NCBI GenBank assembly: GCA_947481985.1
Contig: CANKIK010000116.1
Location: forward strand, 1-14,662
DNA length: 14,662 nt
Direction of reading: 5' to 3'
Source: QWOP01 sp003669605
GTDB lineage: Bacteria; Planctomycetota; Planctomycetia; Pirellulales; UBA1268
Translations under genes and position numbers: made by a program
Notes under the pieces: generated by a model
The model's input: only the letters and a program-made list of their open reading frames with translations
Database searches by the model: none
What the model was told of the DNA's origin: nothing
Shown: piece after piece, positions 1 to 7,106 of the stretch
Layout: each line of letters starts with the position of its first letter
How positions within the stretch are numbered: position 1 is the stretch's first letter

Positions 1-35
1 CATACACTCCTCGTGCCTCGCTCTCGGTAGGGGGA

Positions 36-56
36 AATCGCGGCTTCGCCGCGATT
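36..56. repeat. Perfect inverted repeat (hairpin), 9-bp arms
   Basis: The arms AATCGCGGC (36-44) and GCCGCGATT (48-56) are exact reverse complements around a 3-nt TTC loop. This could fold into a very stable GC-rich hairpin. No T-tract follows on the plus strand, so a classical intrinsic terminator is not supported, although it could end transcription of a gene lying left of the window. It lies just outside the IS-end-like repeats at 85-150 and may belong to the same mobile element. Confidence 0.5.
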
Positions 57-84
57 CTCCGCTCCGGGACCACTGCACAGTTGT

Positions 85-150
85 GCGCTGCATTTTTCGA
101 CCGACCGGGCTACCCCGCCGCGCGCTGCACTTTTCGACCGGCGTTCACAC
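85..150. repeat. Two tandem IS-end-like repeats (possible IS21-type terminus)
   Basis: Two copies of a GCGCTGCAYTTTTCGACCG motif lie at 85-103 and 122-140, spaced 37 bp apart. The second continues as GCGTTCACAC to 150. A third copy, in the same orientation, is at 2798-2824. Several short repeats near a terminus that ends in CA is typical of IS21-family ends. If that is right, the element body lies to the left of the window. No IstA or IstB reading frame is present here, so the family assignment is an inference from pattern only. Confidence 0.35.
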
Positions 151-319
151 TAGGCAAGATAGTGACCTTTGACTGCGGATTCACACCGGAGCCACCACAT
201 CTGGGACACGGTTTGCCAGGATCACTTCTAGCAGACCTCGAAGCGGCTTGCGATTGAGGTAACGGATTGCTTACCACGGGGGGCGTCGTCAGGGCTTGCT
301 GCTGACGGTGAGCGCTCAC
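110..319 (-). pseudogene. Short ORF fragment with CPRCGGSG zinc-knuckle-like motif
   Basis: This is a 69-residue reading frame of unknown function. Its central part (about residues 36-50) reads PGKPCPRCGGSGVNPQSK, a CxxCxGxG knuckle of the kind found in DnaJ-type zinc domains and small zinc ribbons. The last dozen residues (VNAGRKVQRAAG) are simply the translation of the IS-end-like repeat at 122-150. The frame therefore looks like a gene 5' part that was cut and finished off by mobile-element DNA. No convincing ribosome-binding site precedes the start. It may be chance coding, but the knuckle followed by an abrupt junction makes a truncated gene worth recording. Confidence 0.22.
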
Positions 320-620
320 TTTATTGAAGAGTGCTGTTGTTTATGTCTACGATTATTGGCAAGCAGGTATCGGCCCGTTTAAAGAGGCGACAGATCACTG
401 CCAGAGGCCTCGAAGATAGCCCGATCGAGAGACTTCTGCCAGCGTGCATCGGCCAAAGTGCAGCGGTCGATCTTTGCTGACCCTGACGGGAGTTGCTTGT
501 TCAGGCAGATGATCGCGGGGTGCACCGATGAGCCGCGGTCTCGGCTATTTTCGATGACGTGCTTGAAATCGCTTCGCACAGTTTTGAATCGGCGCCGGAA
601 GGGCTGGTGTCAGTGCTGGA
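320..620. other. Roughly 300-bp stretch without a convincing gene
   Basis: Only short frames occur on both strands, none with a recognisable motif or a good ribosome-binding site. One is a 45-codon frame at 343-480 (+) beginning MSTIIGKQVSARLKRRQ. The stretch lies between the IS-end-like repeats and the 3' end of the minus-strand sulfotransferase, and probably represents decayed DNA. No terminator hairpin with a T-tract is visible for the sulfotransferase. Confidence 0.5.
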
Positions 621-1550
621 TCAGATATGTAACGCACCGGTTGCGTCGATCGGCCCCCCTGAGGCAAGCCAGCGTGCGCACTCGGGACCGAGTTCCGCCA
701 CGGCACGCTGTTCGTACGCCGCCGCCTCTTCCGCGGTGAGCGTGTCCTTCCAGCGTCCGTTCTGCCCCTTGTTGATAAAGACTTCTGCCCCCGCATCCCA
801 GAAGGAGCCACCGAGAGGAACAGACTTGGTGGCGTTCTGCTTCATCCACTCGAACGAACAGTGCTCGAGAATCTTCTCCCAGGCTGCTTCGTTGATCGTC
901 ATTTGCAGAAATTCAGCGATCCGGCGGATCTCTCCGGGCATATCTCGCTTCAGATCGGAGAAATGGACGAATTTCACGTTGGGAAGGTGGCGAATCTGCC
1001 ACCAACTGCGGATGTTCTCCCAGAAGGACCAGAAGGGGTGCCCGTCCCGGTCCATCCAATCGCTGAAGTACTGCCTGATGGCAGCCGGAGGAGGCTCGAT
1101 GGGCGGGCCGATCCGTCCGGGGGTGTCATTGAGCGCGTCGTACCACGACTGATTGGCGTTGACGTGGTGGTTGTACATGCTCCACACCACATCCCGGCCG
1201 TCACGGCCGATATAGAGATATCGAGCCTGCGGCGAGAATCGCAGCGCATCTACCGGCAGATGCGTCTTGAGGAAGCGGCGGTGGGTTTGGGCCTCCACGA
1301 GCGGCAGTTTGACCTCCTTCGGCGGCACGCGGAGGTCGAGCCAAGGAGACAATTCCGCGACGGCCAGATTCGGATCCCCATCGAAGAGGAGCTGGCCGAT
1401 GATCTGCTGCATCCAAGTCGTGCCTGACTTGGCGTAGGTGGCGATCACGATGTCGTCGTCGCGGAACACAAGATCGTTCCAGATCGTCGAGTCGAAGTGA
1501 TGGTTCTGAAATTCCCTGGTTTTACGCGGCCATGCAACGATGTCGGCCAT
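621..1550 (-). CDS. PAPS-dependent sulfotransferase (Sulfotransfer_1 family)
   Basis: The 309-residue product should transfer a sulfuryl group from 3'-phosphoadenosine-5'-phosphosulfate to a hydroxyl or amine acceptor in the cytosol. All hallmark motifs of the cytosolic SULT family are present: the 5'-phosphosulfate loop TYAKSGTTWM (38-47), KTHLP with the catalytic-type His97, the 3'-phosphate motif GRDGRDVVWS (Arg116 and Ser124), and the C-terminal KGQNGRWKDTLT (from Lys261). Length is normal, so it appears intact. I chose the ATG at 1550 over upstream in-frame starts (up to 1649) because GGGGAG lies 5 nt before it and the family's N-terminus begins near here. The acceptor cannot be read from the sequence. 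It is a lone gene, divergent from a decayed transposase and surrounded by broken genes, which suggests it arrived on or survived in a mobile segment. Confidence 0.93.
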   Translation of the reverse strand: MADIVAWPRKTREFQNHHFDSTIWNDLVFRDDDIVIATYAKSGTTWMQQIIGQLLFDGDPNLAVAELSPWLDLRVPPKEVKLPLVEAQTHRRFLKTHLPVDALRFSPQARYLYIGRDGRDVVWSMYNHHVNANQSWYDALNDTPGRIGPPIEPPPAAIRQYFSDWMDRDGHPFWSFWENIRSWWQIRHLPNVKFVHFSDLKRDMPGEIRRIAEFLQMTINEAAWEKILEHCSFEWMKQNATKSVPLGGSFWDAGAEVFINKGQNGRWKDTLTAEEAAAYEQRAVAELGPECARWLASGGPIDATGALHI

Positions 1551-1640
1551 GGATTCTCCCCGTGGTGTCCTCGCGGATAGCCGACGAACAACCGCCGTCT
1601 TTCTCAACTGTTCCGCACTCGCGACCGTCTTTCGCGGCGA

Positions 1641-2297
1641 GTGTTTCAAGCGTATCCAAAGCCGGCCTCAGTCAGAAGCCCGATCCTCCCCCGCCTCCCC
1701 CGGAGCCGGTGCGCGGAGCACGGTGTCAAAACCATCGTGCCTCCATGGGCCGGAAAGCACTCTCGCTTCACGCTCCTCTTCGAGGCCTTCGCTGTCGAAG
1801 TTCTGCAGGCTTGCCGCACCGTGAAAGCAGCGGCTGCGCTGCTCGGGCTCTCCTGGGATGCAGTGCAGACGATCATGGACCGCGCCGTGGCACGCGGCCT
1901 CGAGCGCCGCGAGGCCACGCCCATCAAGCACATCGGCATCGACGCGAAGAGCTTCGGGAGAGGCCAGGACTCCATCACCGTCCTCACCGATCTCGACGGC
2001 TCCCGTGTCCTCGATGTCGCTCCGGAACGTACGCAAGTGGCCGCTGGAAGCGTCCTCGCGACGCTCACCGTCGAGCAGCGGCAGAAGGTGTGTGCCGTCG
2101 CTGCCGACATGCTTCCCGCGTATGCCCAGGCAGTGGCCACGCAGACGCCGAACGCCGAGCGTGTTCACGACAAGTTCCATGTCGCCAAGCATCTCGGGGA
2201 AGCCGTCGATCAGGTGCGAAGGGCGGAAAACAAGGCCCTTCAGGCCGAGGACGACGACCGGCTCAAGGGCACCCGTCAGCTCTGGCTCTTCACTTGA
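1641..2297 (+). pseudogene. ISL3-type transposase remnant
   Basis: The 218-residue frame carries the core of an ISL3-like DDE transposase. The recognisable part starts near residue 17 (about 1689) with RSRCAEHGVKTI and continues through PWAGKHSRFTLLFEA. The first catalytic Asp is in HIGIDAKSF (Asp101), and the second is in the signature ERVHDKFHVAKHLGEAVDQVRR (Asp177). The frame reaches KGTRQLWLF and stops at 2295-2297. ISL3 transposases normally exceed 400 residues, so the N-terminal zinc-ribbon and helix-turn-helix part and the C-terminal third, with the catalytic Glu, are both missing. Downstream bases to about 2365 look weakly like continued transposase in shifted frames. It cannot be active. 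ISL3 terminal repeats could not be located. Confidence 0.8.
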
Positions 2298-2340
2298 AAA
2301 ACTGGCGTCATTCAGGGGGGGCAGTTCACGCAAACTTGCA

Positions 2341-2826
2341 ATGCGACAAGGGAACGGTATGTCGCCGTTGCCGAATCAGATGGGCCACCGTAGATCTTCA
2401 GGAGGCCAATCCAGTAATGGAGGTGGCGAGGTTCCCGTTGGCTTCAATGTCCTCTCCCTGAACACCATCCCCGGGAGCGGCGCACTCGCCAGCCCAAATT
2501 CACCGCTCTTCTTGGTCAACGTCCAGAAAGGCTTCGAACTCGGAGATGACTTTCTCGTCGGGATCGGCACCCAGTGTGGCGAAAAGACCGGGTCGGCTCC
2601 CACAGGCGTCAGGCTCGCCGACTTTACCTGGATGACCCTGTCCGCGAGGCTCCCTGACGAATGGGGGCGACTGTACGCCGGGCCCTACTACGGAATCGAT
2701 CGTTGCCTCCCGAAAGTCTTGCCGCGCATCACATGGGCTTCACATGAAACTTTCGTCGGCCGCACCCGTTCAAAGGCTGTAGAAGCACCGCCGGAACGCG
2801 CTGCACTTTTCAACCGGCGTTCATAA
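2341..2826 (+). pseudogene. Fragment resembling an outer-membrane / porin-like protein
   Basis: A frame open from upstream of 2341 to the stop at 2824-2826 contains a protein-like middle section (about 2430-2710). It includes SPLFLVNVQKGFELGDDFLVG, an LADFTWMTLSARLPD stretch and a GRLYAGPYYGIDR stretch. Alternating polar and hydrophobic residues with aromatic Trp/Tyr girdles suggest strands of a beta-barrel. I cannot name the family. No signal peptide or usual start is visible. The 5' side runs into decayed transposase DNA, and the 3' end (ERAALFNRRS) is the translation of the IS-end-like repeat at 2798-2824. It therefore reads as an internal fragment of an older gene trapped between mobile-element remains. 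The identification rests on composition and pattern only. Confidence 0.35.
2798..2824. repeat. Third copy of the IS-end-like repeat
   Basis: This copy matches 25 of 27 positions of the copy beginning at 122: GCGCTGCACTTTTCAACCGG followed by CGTTCAT. It is in the same orientation as the two copies at 85-150. It closes the disturbed segment on the right, and the normal chromosomal gene order resumes about 200 bp later. No second, internal copy is visible at the 37-bp spacing seen on the left. Confidence 0.5.
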
Positions 2827-2933
2827 AACAGTCGTGAGGGCGTCGTGCTTCAGAAAACCAAAGGTGTTGGGAAGAGAAATCGCCCCGGGATGCCGTGCCC
2901 CTCGCTGCCAGACGCCCCGGCTCCTGTCGGGAC

Positions 2934-2948
2934 TGCAAGAGTCTTGCA
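2934..2948. promoter_or_regulatory. 15-bp palindrome upstream of the DUF1559 gene (possible operator)
   Basis: TGCAAGAGTCTTGCA is a perfect 7+1+7 dyad located 76 bp before the DUF1559 start codon, in an otherwise unremarkable 200-bp leader. Its size and symmetry fit a dimeric repressor site. One such dyad is about what chance would give in 15 kb, so only its location argues for function. No clear -10/-35 pair was found beside it. Confidence 0.2.
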
Positions 2949-3024
2949 TCGACCCCGCCGATCTGCTCCGCACCTTCGCATCACCTCCAGGCTATCTCCA
3001 TCCCTCCGCCACAGGGAATCACCC

Positions 3025-4011
3025 ATGCGACAACGCCATCCTGGCTTCACGCTCGTCGAGCTCCTCGTCGTGATCGCCATCATCGGCACCCTGGTGGGGT
3101 TGCTTCTGCCTGCCGTTCAAGCGGCCCGCGAGGCAGCGCGGCGGTCGCAGTGCTCCAACAACCTCAAGCAGATGTCGCTGGCCCTGCTGAATCATGAGTC
3201 GGCCAGGAAAAAATTCCCACCGTTCTCCATTCTTCCCCGCACCTCGACCTTCGACCCCTTTTCGGCGCAGGTGCGTCTTCTCCCCTATCTCGAACAGGGC
3301 ACCATCGCCTCCCTCATCGACGTCAGCGGTCAGGTGCCATTCACGGCCCACCCCGAGGTTGCCCAGATGCGGATTTCTCAATTCATCTGTCCCTCAGAGG
3401 CCAACGACAAGCAGCGTGTCACCCCTACGCTCGTTCACTACCCGCTGAACTACTGTTTCAACGAAGGGACGTGGTTCATCTACGATCCTGTCAGCGACAC
3501 TGTCGGCGACGGCGCCTTCGCGCCGAACCGCAGCTATCGGATTGCCGACATGATCGATGGCACGAGCAAGACGCTGGCGATCGCGGAGTGCAAGGCCTAC
3601 CAGCCGAACCTCTGGGACTCGAACACTCCCGCCGGGCTCAATGTGCCGGCGCCTCCAACCCCCGACGCACTCTCCACCTATTTCGGCGGAACGTTCGACT
3701 TCAACGGCCACACGGAGTGGGTCGAGGGGGATGTCCATGAGACTGGCTTCACGACCACCTGTACGCCGAACGCCAAGGTCACGTACGTCAACGGTGGAGT
3801 CACCTACAGCGTCGATCTGACGTCGTCTCGGGACGGCGAATCGACGACCGCCCCCACCTACGCTGCCGTCACCGCCCGCAGCGGCCATCCCGGACTCGTG
3901 ATGACCGCTATGATCGATGGTTCAGTGAGTGCCGTATCGGACGATGTCGATCTGCTGGTGTGGCGGGCGGCCGGCACGAAAGCCGGCGGCGAGAATTATT
4001 CAATGCCCTGA
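3025..4011 (+). CDS. DUF1559 protein with prepilin-type N-terminus
   Basis: The 328-residue product starts MRQRHPGFTLVELLVVIAII. This is a type IV pilin-like leader with the predicted cleavage after Gly7, Phe8 as the methylated residue and the conserved Glu at mature position 5. A hydrophobic helix and the family stretch LLPAVQAAREAARRSQCSNNLKQ follow. The remainder matches the DUF1559 (SBP_bac_10-like) pattern and ends in the usual DGSVSAVSDDVDLLVWRAAGTKAGGE. These pseudopilin-like proteins are hugely expanded in planctomycetes; their function is not settled, and a surface or periplasmic role is inferred from the leader. I chose the ATG at 3025 because the leader motif starts there and AGGGA lies 7 nt upstream; the frame is open from 2845 but that part is not pilin-like. 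The stop codon overlaps the next gene's start. Confidence 0.93.
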   Translation: MRQRHPGFTLVELLVVIAIIGTLVGLLLPAVQAAREAARRSQCSNNLKQMSLALLNHESARKKFPPFSILPRTSTFDPFSAQVRLLPYLEQGTIASLIDVSGQVPFTAHPEVAQMRISQFICPSEANDKQRVTPTLVHYPLNYCFNEGTWFIYDPVSDTVGDGAFAPNRSYRIADMIDGTSKTLAIAECKAYQPNLWDSNTPAGLNVPAPPTPDALSTYFGGTFDFNGHTEWVEGDVHETGFTTTCTPNAKVTYVNGGVTYSVDLTSSRDGESTTAPTYAAVTARSGHPGLVMTAMIDGSVSAVSDDVDLLVWRAAGTKAGGENYSMP

Positions 4012-4481
4012 TGCCCTCTGTCTCGTCGCTCGGCCTCTGGTCAGGTCAAGCGCTCTCCCGGAGTCTCCTCGTGTCGAGAACAGTTGCAGGGATTCTGGCG
4101 ACGACGGTTTTGGTGGCGCTGTTGGGCAGCGGGACCTTGGCATGGTGGTGGCTTCGGCCCGCCGTGAATCCCAGCGTCGATCAAGGCCGAAACGTCGCGG
4201 CGGATTTTCTTTTGAGGCTCCGCGAGGGCAGCCCGAAAGAGGTCTGGGAATCGACCACCGCGGAGTTTAAGAGCGCCGAAGGGCGGGAGAAGTTTGCGGC
4301 CCGTGTGAAGGCCAACCCGTGGCTCCTCGAGTCGATGGAATTCAGCTCCTCTCAGCAGGTGAAGGTGAACGACGTGGAGAGGCTTGAGTTTGTGTTCACG
4401 GCGGCGAAATCGGGGAAGCCCGTCCGGTTGCTGCTGGGGCGAGAACAGGCCCAGTGGAAAATCGATCGGTTGTCGTTGTAG
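4011..4481 (+). CDS. Small membrane-anchored hypothetical protein
   Basis: The 156-residue product has one strong membrane segment near the N-terminus (about residues 20-44, VAGILATTVLVALLGSGTLA). A soluble domain of about 100 residues begins at NVAADFLLRLREGSPKEVWESTT. Helices followed by strands (LEFVFTAAKSGKPVRLLLGRE, then QWKIDRLSL at the end) give an NTF2-like or DUF4878-like outline, but I do not recognise a named family. The domain should face the periplasm. The ATG at 4011 shares its A with the TGA stop of the DUF1559 gene (TGATG), so translation is very likely coupled and the two proteins probably work together, perhaps as an anchor or partner of the pseudopilin. A longer start at 3960 would overlap DUF1559 by 52 bp and add no recognisable sequence. 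Confidence 0.75.
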   Translation: MPSVSSLGLWSGQALSRSLLVSRTVAGILATTVLVALLGSGTLAWWWLRPAVNPSVDQGRNVAADFLLRLREGSPKEVWESTTAEFKSAEGREKFAARVKANPWLLESMEFSSSQQVKVNDVERLEFVFTAAKSGKPVRLLLGREQAQWKIDRLSL

Positions 4482-4532
4482 TCTTCCGGGAAGAAGTCAT
4501 CCTTCTCCTCTGGGAAAAAGGTGTCCCTGACC
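4482..4532. repeat. Degenerate 24-bp tandem repeat between genes
   Basis: Two imperfect copies sit head to tail, around TCTTCCGGGAAGAAGTCATC (from 4482) and TCCTCTGGGAAAAAGGTGTC (from 4506). About two thirds of positions agree. The first copy contains the dyad TCTTCCGGGAAGA. They lie directly after the stop codon of the small membrane protein. They could be remnants of a REP-like intergenic repeat or part of a weak terminator; no T-tract supports the latter. Confidence 0.25.
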
Positions 4533-4667
4533 TCTTGCCACCGGCCACGCCACTGGTTTCCTTGAGTGCAACGCACTCCCGACCCCCTCGTGCAGTTGGT
4601 GCCGGTAGTCGATCAATCGCCTGCGAAGCGACCGAAGAAGCAGTCTCGACCTCCGAAGGTGTCTCTG

Positions 4668-7106
4668 GTGAATTCCTGTCGCATCGCTGGGATCGTGATC
4701 GGCATCTGTTTCATGCTCTTTGTCTCTCGGAGTGCATCTGCTGCTGAGGAGATTGCTTTCCAAGAGCAGATCTTCCAAGAGCAGATCGTGCCGATTCTCC
4801 ATCTCCGATGCGCGAATTGCCATGGCGCTGAGACGCAGGAAGCAGATGTCGACTTTTCCATTTTGTCTGACACGCCTTCCGCCCTGCGCCAGCGGAAGCT
4901 GTGGCGAAAAGCGATCGCCCGCATCGAAGCTGGAGAGATGCCGCCTGCCAGCGAACCGCCAATCACACCGGATGAGAAATCGAACCTTCTCAGTTGGATG
5001 AAGCAGACGGTGGAAGTCGTTGATTGCAACGATCCAGCCAACCGGGATCCAGGGCCCAATCTGCTGCGTCGATTGAGCCTTGTCGAATACAACCGAACGA
5101 TTCGCGATCTGCTGGGCTTCGAATACGATGCGGCAGCGGTGGGGATGCCCGAGGAAATCGGCGCGGGAAATCCGTTTGGGAATCTCGCCGCGGCTCTCGA
5201 CATTTCGCCCGTACTGATGGAGAAGTATTTTTCCGCAGCCGATCAGATCTTGGATCGTTTGTTTGGCACGGAGCTCAGTTCCTCCGTCGACGATCGGATC
5301 CAGGAGCAGGCCCGCGTCAGTCGCGAGCAGTTGTTCGGTCTCAACCCCGGCACATGGCGCAAGCCAGACTACGAGGTCGCCCCGCCGATCGGTGTCACGC
5401 CTCGAGACGCCGCACGGGCATTGATCGTCCCTTTTCTACGGCGCGCCTATCGTGGACAGGACAGAGCCGATGATTCCGATCGTGTGCTGGCTCTCTTCGA
5501 TCAAGCACAATCGCAGGGCAAGAGTTACAGCGACAGCGTCCGCTGGATGCTGAAGGCGATCTTGGTATCGCCCCCATTCCTCTATCGGGTGGAACCGAGC
5601 CGCTCGGATTCTTTACCAGACGACATAGTTCCGCTCGGCGATCACGAGTTGGCGGTCAGGCTCTCGTACTTTCTCTGGTCGAGTATGCCCGACGACGAAC
5701 TCTTCGATCTGGCCGATCGGCAGCGATTGACGGCGACCGGCCCCTCGAGCGAGCCCATCAAGTTCGTTGGCCTGGCAATTGCGGGCCCCGGGGCTGAGTC
5801 GCATCAGGGAAACAACTCCGAGAAAGTGTTTGACGGCGATTTGCTGACGGCGCTCGATGGGCCAAACGCTGCCAGTTACTGGGTCGGACTCGATCTCGGT
5901 CAAGCACTGCCGATTCAAGAGGTCCGCTTCGCCGGCCGGGTCGGGTTTGAGCAGCGAATGCTCAAAGGAGTCTTTCAGGCCAGTGACTCGGCAGATTTTT
6001 CTACGAATGTGGTCGATCTCTGGACAGTCACCGAGCAGCCGACACGAGGCTGGGTGACGCGGAGCCTTGCATCGGCGGTGACGGCCCGGTACGTGCGGTA
6101 TCTTCCGCCAGCAGATGCCTACGGCAACATCGCGGAGTTCGAAGTCCGGGGGATCGCTGCGGGGACTGTGCTTGAACAGCAGGTCCGCCGCATGCTGGCT
6201 GATCCGCGCGCCAAATCGCTGAGCGAAACGTTTGCCCTGCATTGGCTGCAAATCCAGAATCTGTTGACTGCCCGTCCGAGCACGGAGTTCTTTCCGGAAT
6301 TCAATGCGCAGCTGCGGCAGGCGATGTTCGACGAGACGGCACTGTTTTGCGAGACGCTCCGCCGTGAAGACAGAAGCGTGCTTGAATTCCTCGACGCCGA
6401 CTACACCTTCGTGAACGAAGACCTCGCCCGTTTCTACGGCCTGCCCGAAGTGACCGGCAAGGAAATGCGCCGCGTCAGCCTGCTGCCGGAACATCATCGC
6501 GGCGGCCTGTTGGGCATGGCCAGCGTCTTGTCGCTGACGTCTCATACGTCGCGCACCAGTCCCACGCTCCGTGGCAAATGGATTCTAGAAGTCCTGCTTG
6601 GTGCGCCGCCACCGCCCCCGCCAGCGAATGTCAGTCAGATCAAGGAGGAGGCTGACAGGCAGAAAGAGATTCAGTCATTCCGCGAAAAACTCACCCAGCA
6701 CGCTGAAAACGCAGCCTGCGCTGCCTGCCATCGGAAGATGGACCCCTTAGGCTTTGCCCTCGATAACTTCGACGCGGTGGGGCGGTGGCGTGAGAAATCT
6801 GGTGATCGACCGCTGGATGTCAGCGGTGAGTTGCCCACAGGCGAAAAGCTCAACGGCGCCCGCGATCTCAAGAACGTGTTGCTGGCGCGAAAGTCGGAGT
6901 TTGTGAACAACCTCACTGAGCGTATGTTGGCGTACGCTCTCGGGCGGGAGTTGGATGTCTATGACGAGTGCCCAGTCCGCCAAATCACCGCGACACTTCG
7001 GCAGGACGAGTTTCGATATTCGACGCTCGTGATGGAGATCGTCAAGAGTTTTCCGTTTCAGTTTCGAAAGAATGCTGAACACGCACTGCCGGAGATGGAG
7101 CCATGA
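4668..7106 (+). CDS. Secreted planctomycete cytochrome-like protein (DUF1587-1595-1592-1588-1585) with inserted discoidin-like domain
   Basis: With the GTG at 4668 the product is 812 residues and starts with a signal peptide (NSCRIAGIVIGICFMLFVSRSASA). AAGGTG lies about 6 nt upstream. Other in-frame GTG starts at 4659 or 4566 would only add a basic leader. Domains in order: a cytochrome-like haem motif CANCH (48-52); DUF1587 from about 132 (LLRRLSLVEYNRTIRDLLGF); DUF1595 about 245-310; DUF1592 from about 322 (LAVRLSYFLWSSMPDDELFDLADRQRL). The DUF1592 part is interrupted at about 356-497 by a discoidin/F5-8C-like module (KVFDGDLLTALDG...YWVGLDLG...ARYVRYLPP). DUF1592 then resumes at about 502 (LEQQVRRMLADPRAKSL). 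DUF1588 follows with a second haem motif CAACHRKMDPLGFALDNFD (from 684), and then DUF1585 (about 729-803). Two covalently bound haems and export across the inner membrane are expected. The substrate of the family is unknown; carbohydrate or surface binding by the inserted module is an inference. The stop overlaps the DUF1552 start by 4 bp. Confidence 0.92.
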   Translation: MNSCRIAGIVIGICFMLFVSRSASAAEEIAFQEQIFQEQIVPILHLRCANCHGAETQEADVDFSILSDTPSALRQRKLWRKAIARIEAGEMPPASEPPITPDEKSNLLSWMKQTVEVVDCNDPANRDPGPNLLRRLSLVEYNRTIRDLLGFEYDAAAVGMPEEIGAGNPFGNLAAALDISPVLMEKYFSAADQILDRLFGTELSSSVDDRIQEQARVSREQLFGLNPGTWRKPDYEVAPPIGVTPRDAARALIVPFLRRAYRGQDRADDSDRVLALFDQAQSQGKSYSDSVRWMLKAILVSPPFLYRVEPSRSDSLPDDIVPLGDHELAVRLSYFLWSSMPDDELFDLADRQRLTATGPSSEPIKFVGLAIAGPGAESHQGNNSEKVFDGDLLTALDGPNAASYWVGLDLGQALPIQEVRFAGRVGFEQRMLKGVFQASDSADFSTNVVDLWTVTEQPTRGWVTRSLASAVTARYVRYLPPADAYGNIAEFEVRGIAAGTVLEQQVRRMLADPRAKSLSETFALHWLQIQNLLTARPSTEFFPEFNAQLRQAMFDETALFCETLRREDRSVLEFLDADYTFVNEDLARFYGLPEVTGKEMRRVSLLPEHHRGGLLGMASVLSLTSHTSRTSPTLRGKWILEVLLGAPPPPPPANVSQIKEEADRQKEIQSFREKLTQHAENAACAACHRKMDPLGFALDNFDAVGRWREKSGDRPLDVSGELPTGEKLNGARDLKNVLLARKSEFVNNLTERMLAYALGRELDVYDECPVRQITATLRQDEFRYSTLVMEIVKSFPFQFRKNAEHALPEMEP

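Noticed and set aside
343..480. 45-codon plus-strand frame beginning MSTIIGKQVSARLKRRQ
   Set aside because: There is no ribosome-binding site at proper spacing and no recognisable motif; recorded only within the gene-free stretch.
861..1427. Plus-strand frame of 188 codons opposite the sulfotransferase
   Set aside because: The minus strand holds every sulfotransferase motif in one frame; the opposing frame has none of its own.
1668..2333. Minus-strand open frame of 221 codons opposite the transposase remnant
   Set aside because: The plus strand carries clear ISL3 motifs; the minus-strand frame is a GC-driven shadow.
4566..4667. Longer N-terminus of the DUF1592 protein from the GTG at 4566
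   Set aside because: No ribosome-binding site precedes it and it would put 34 residues before the signal peptide; it remains possible but less likely than 4668.
5613..6545. Minus-strand open frame of 310 codons inside the DUF1592 gene
   Set aside because: It lies wholly within a well-supported coding region and shows no motif, signal or ribosome-binding site.
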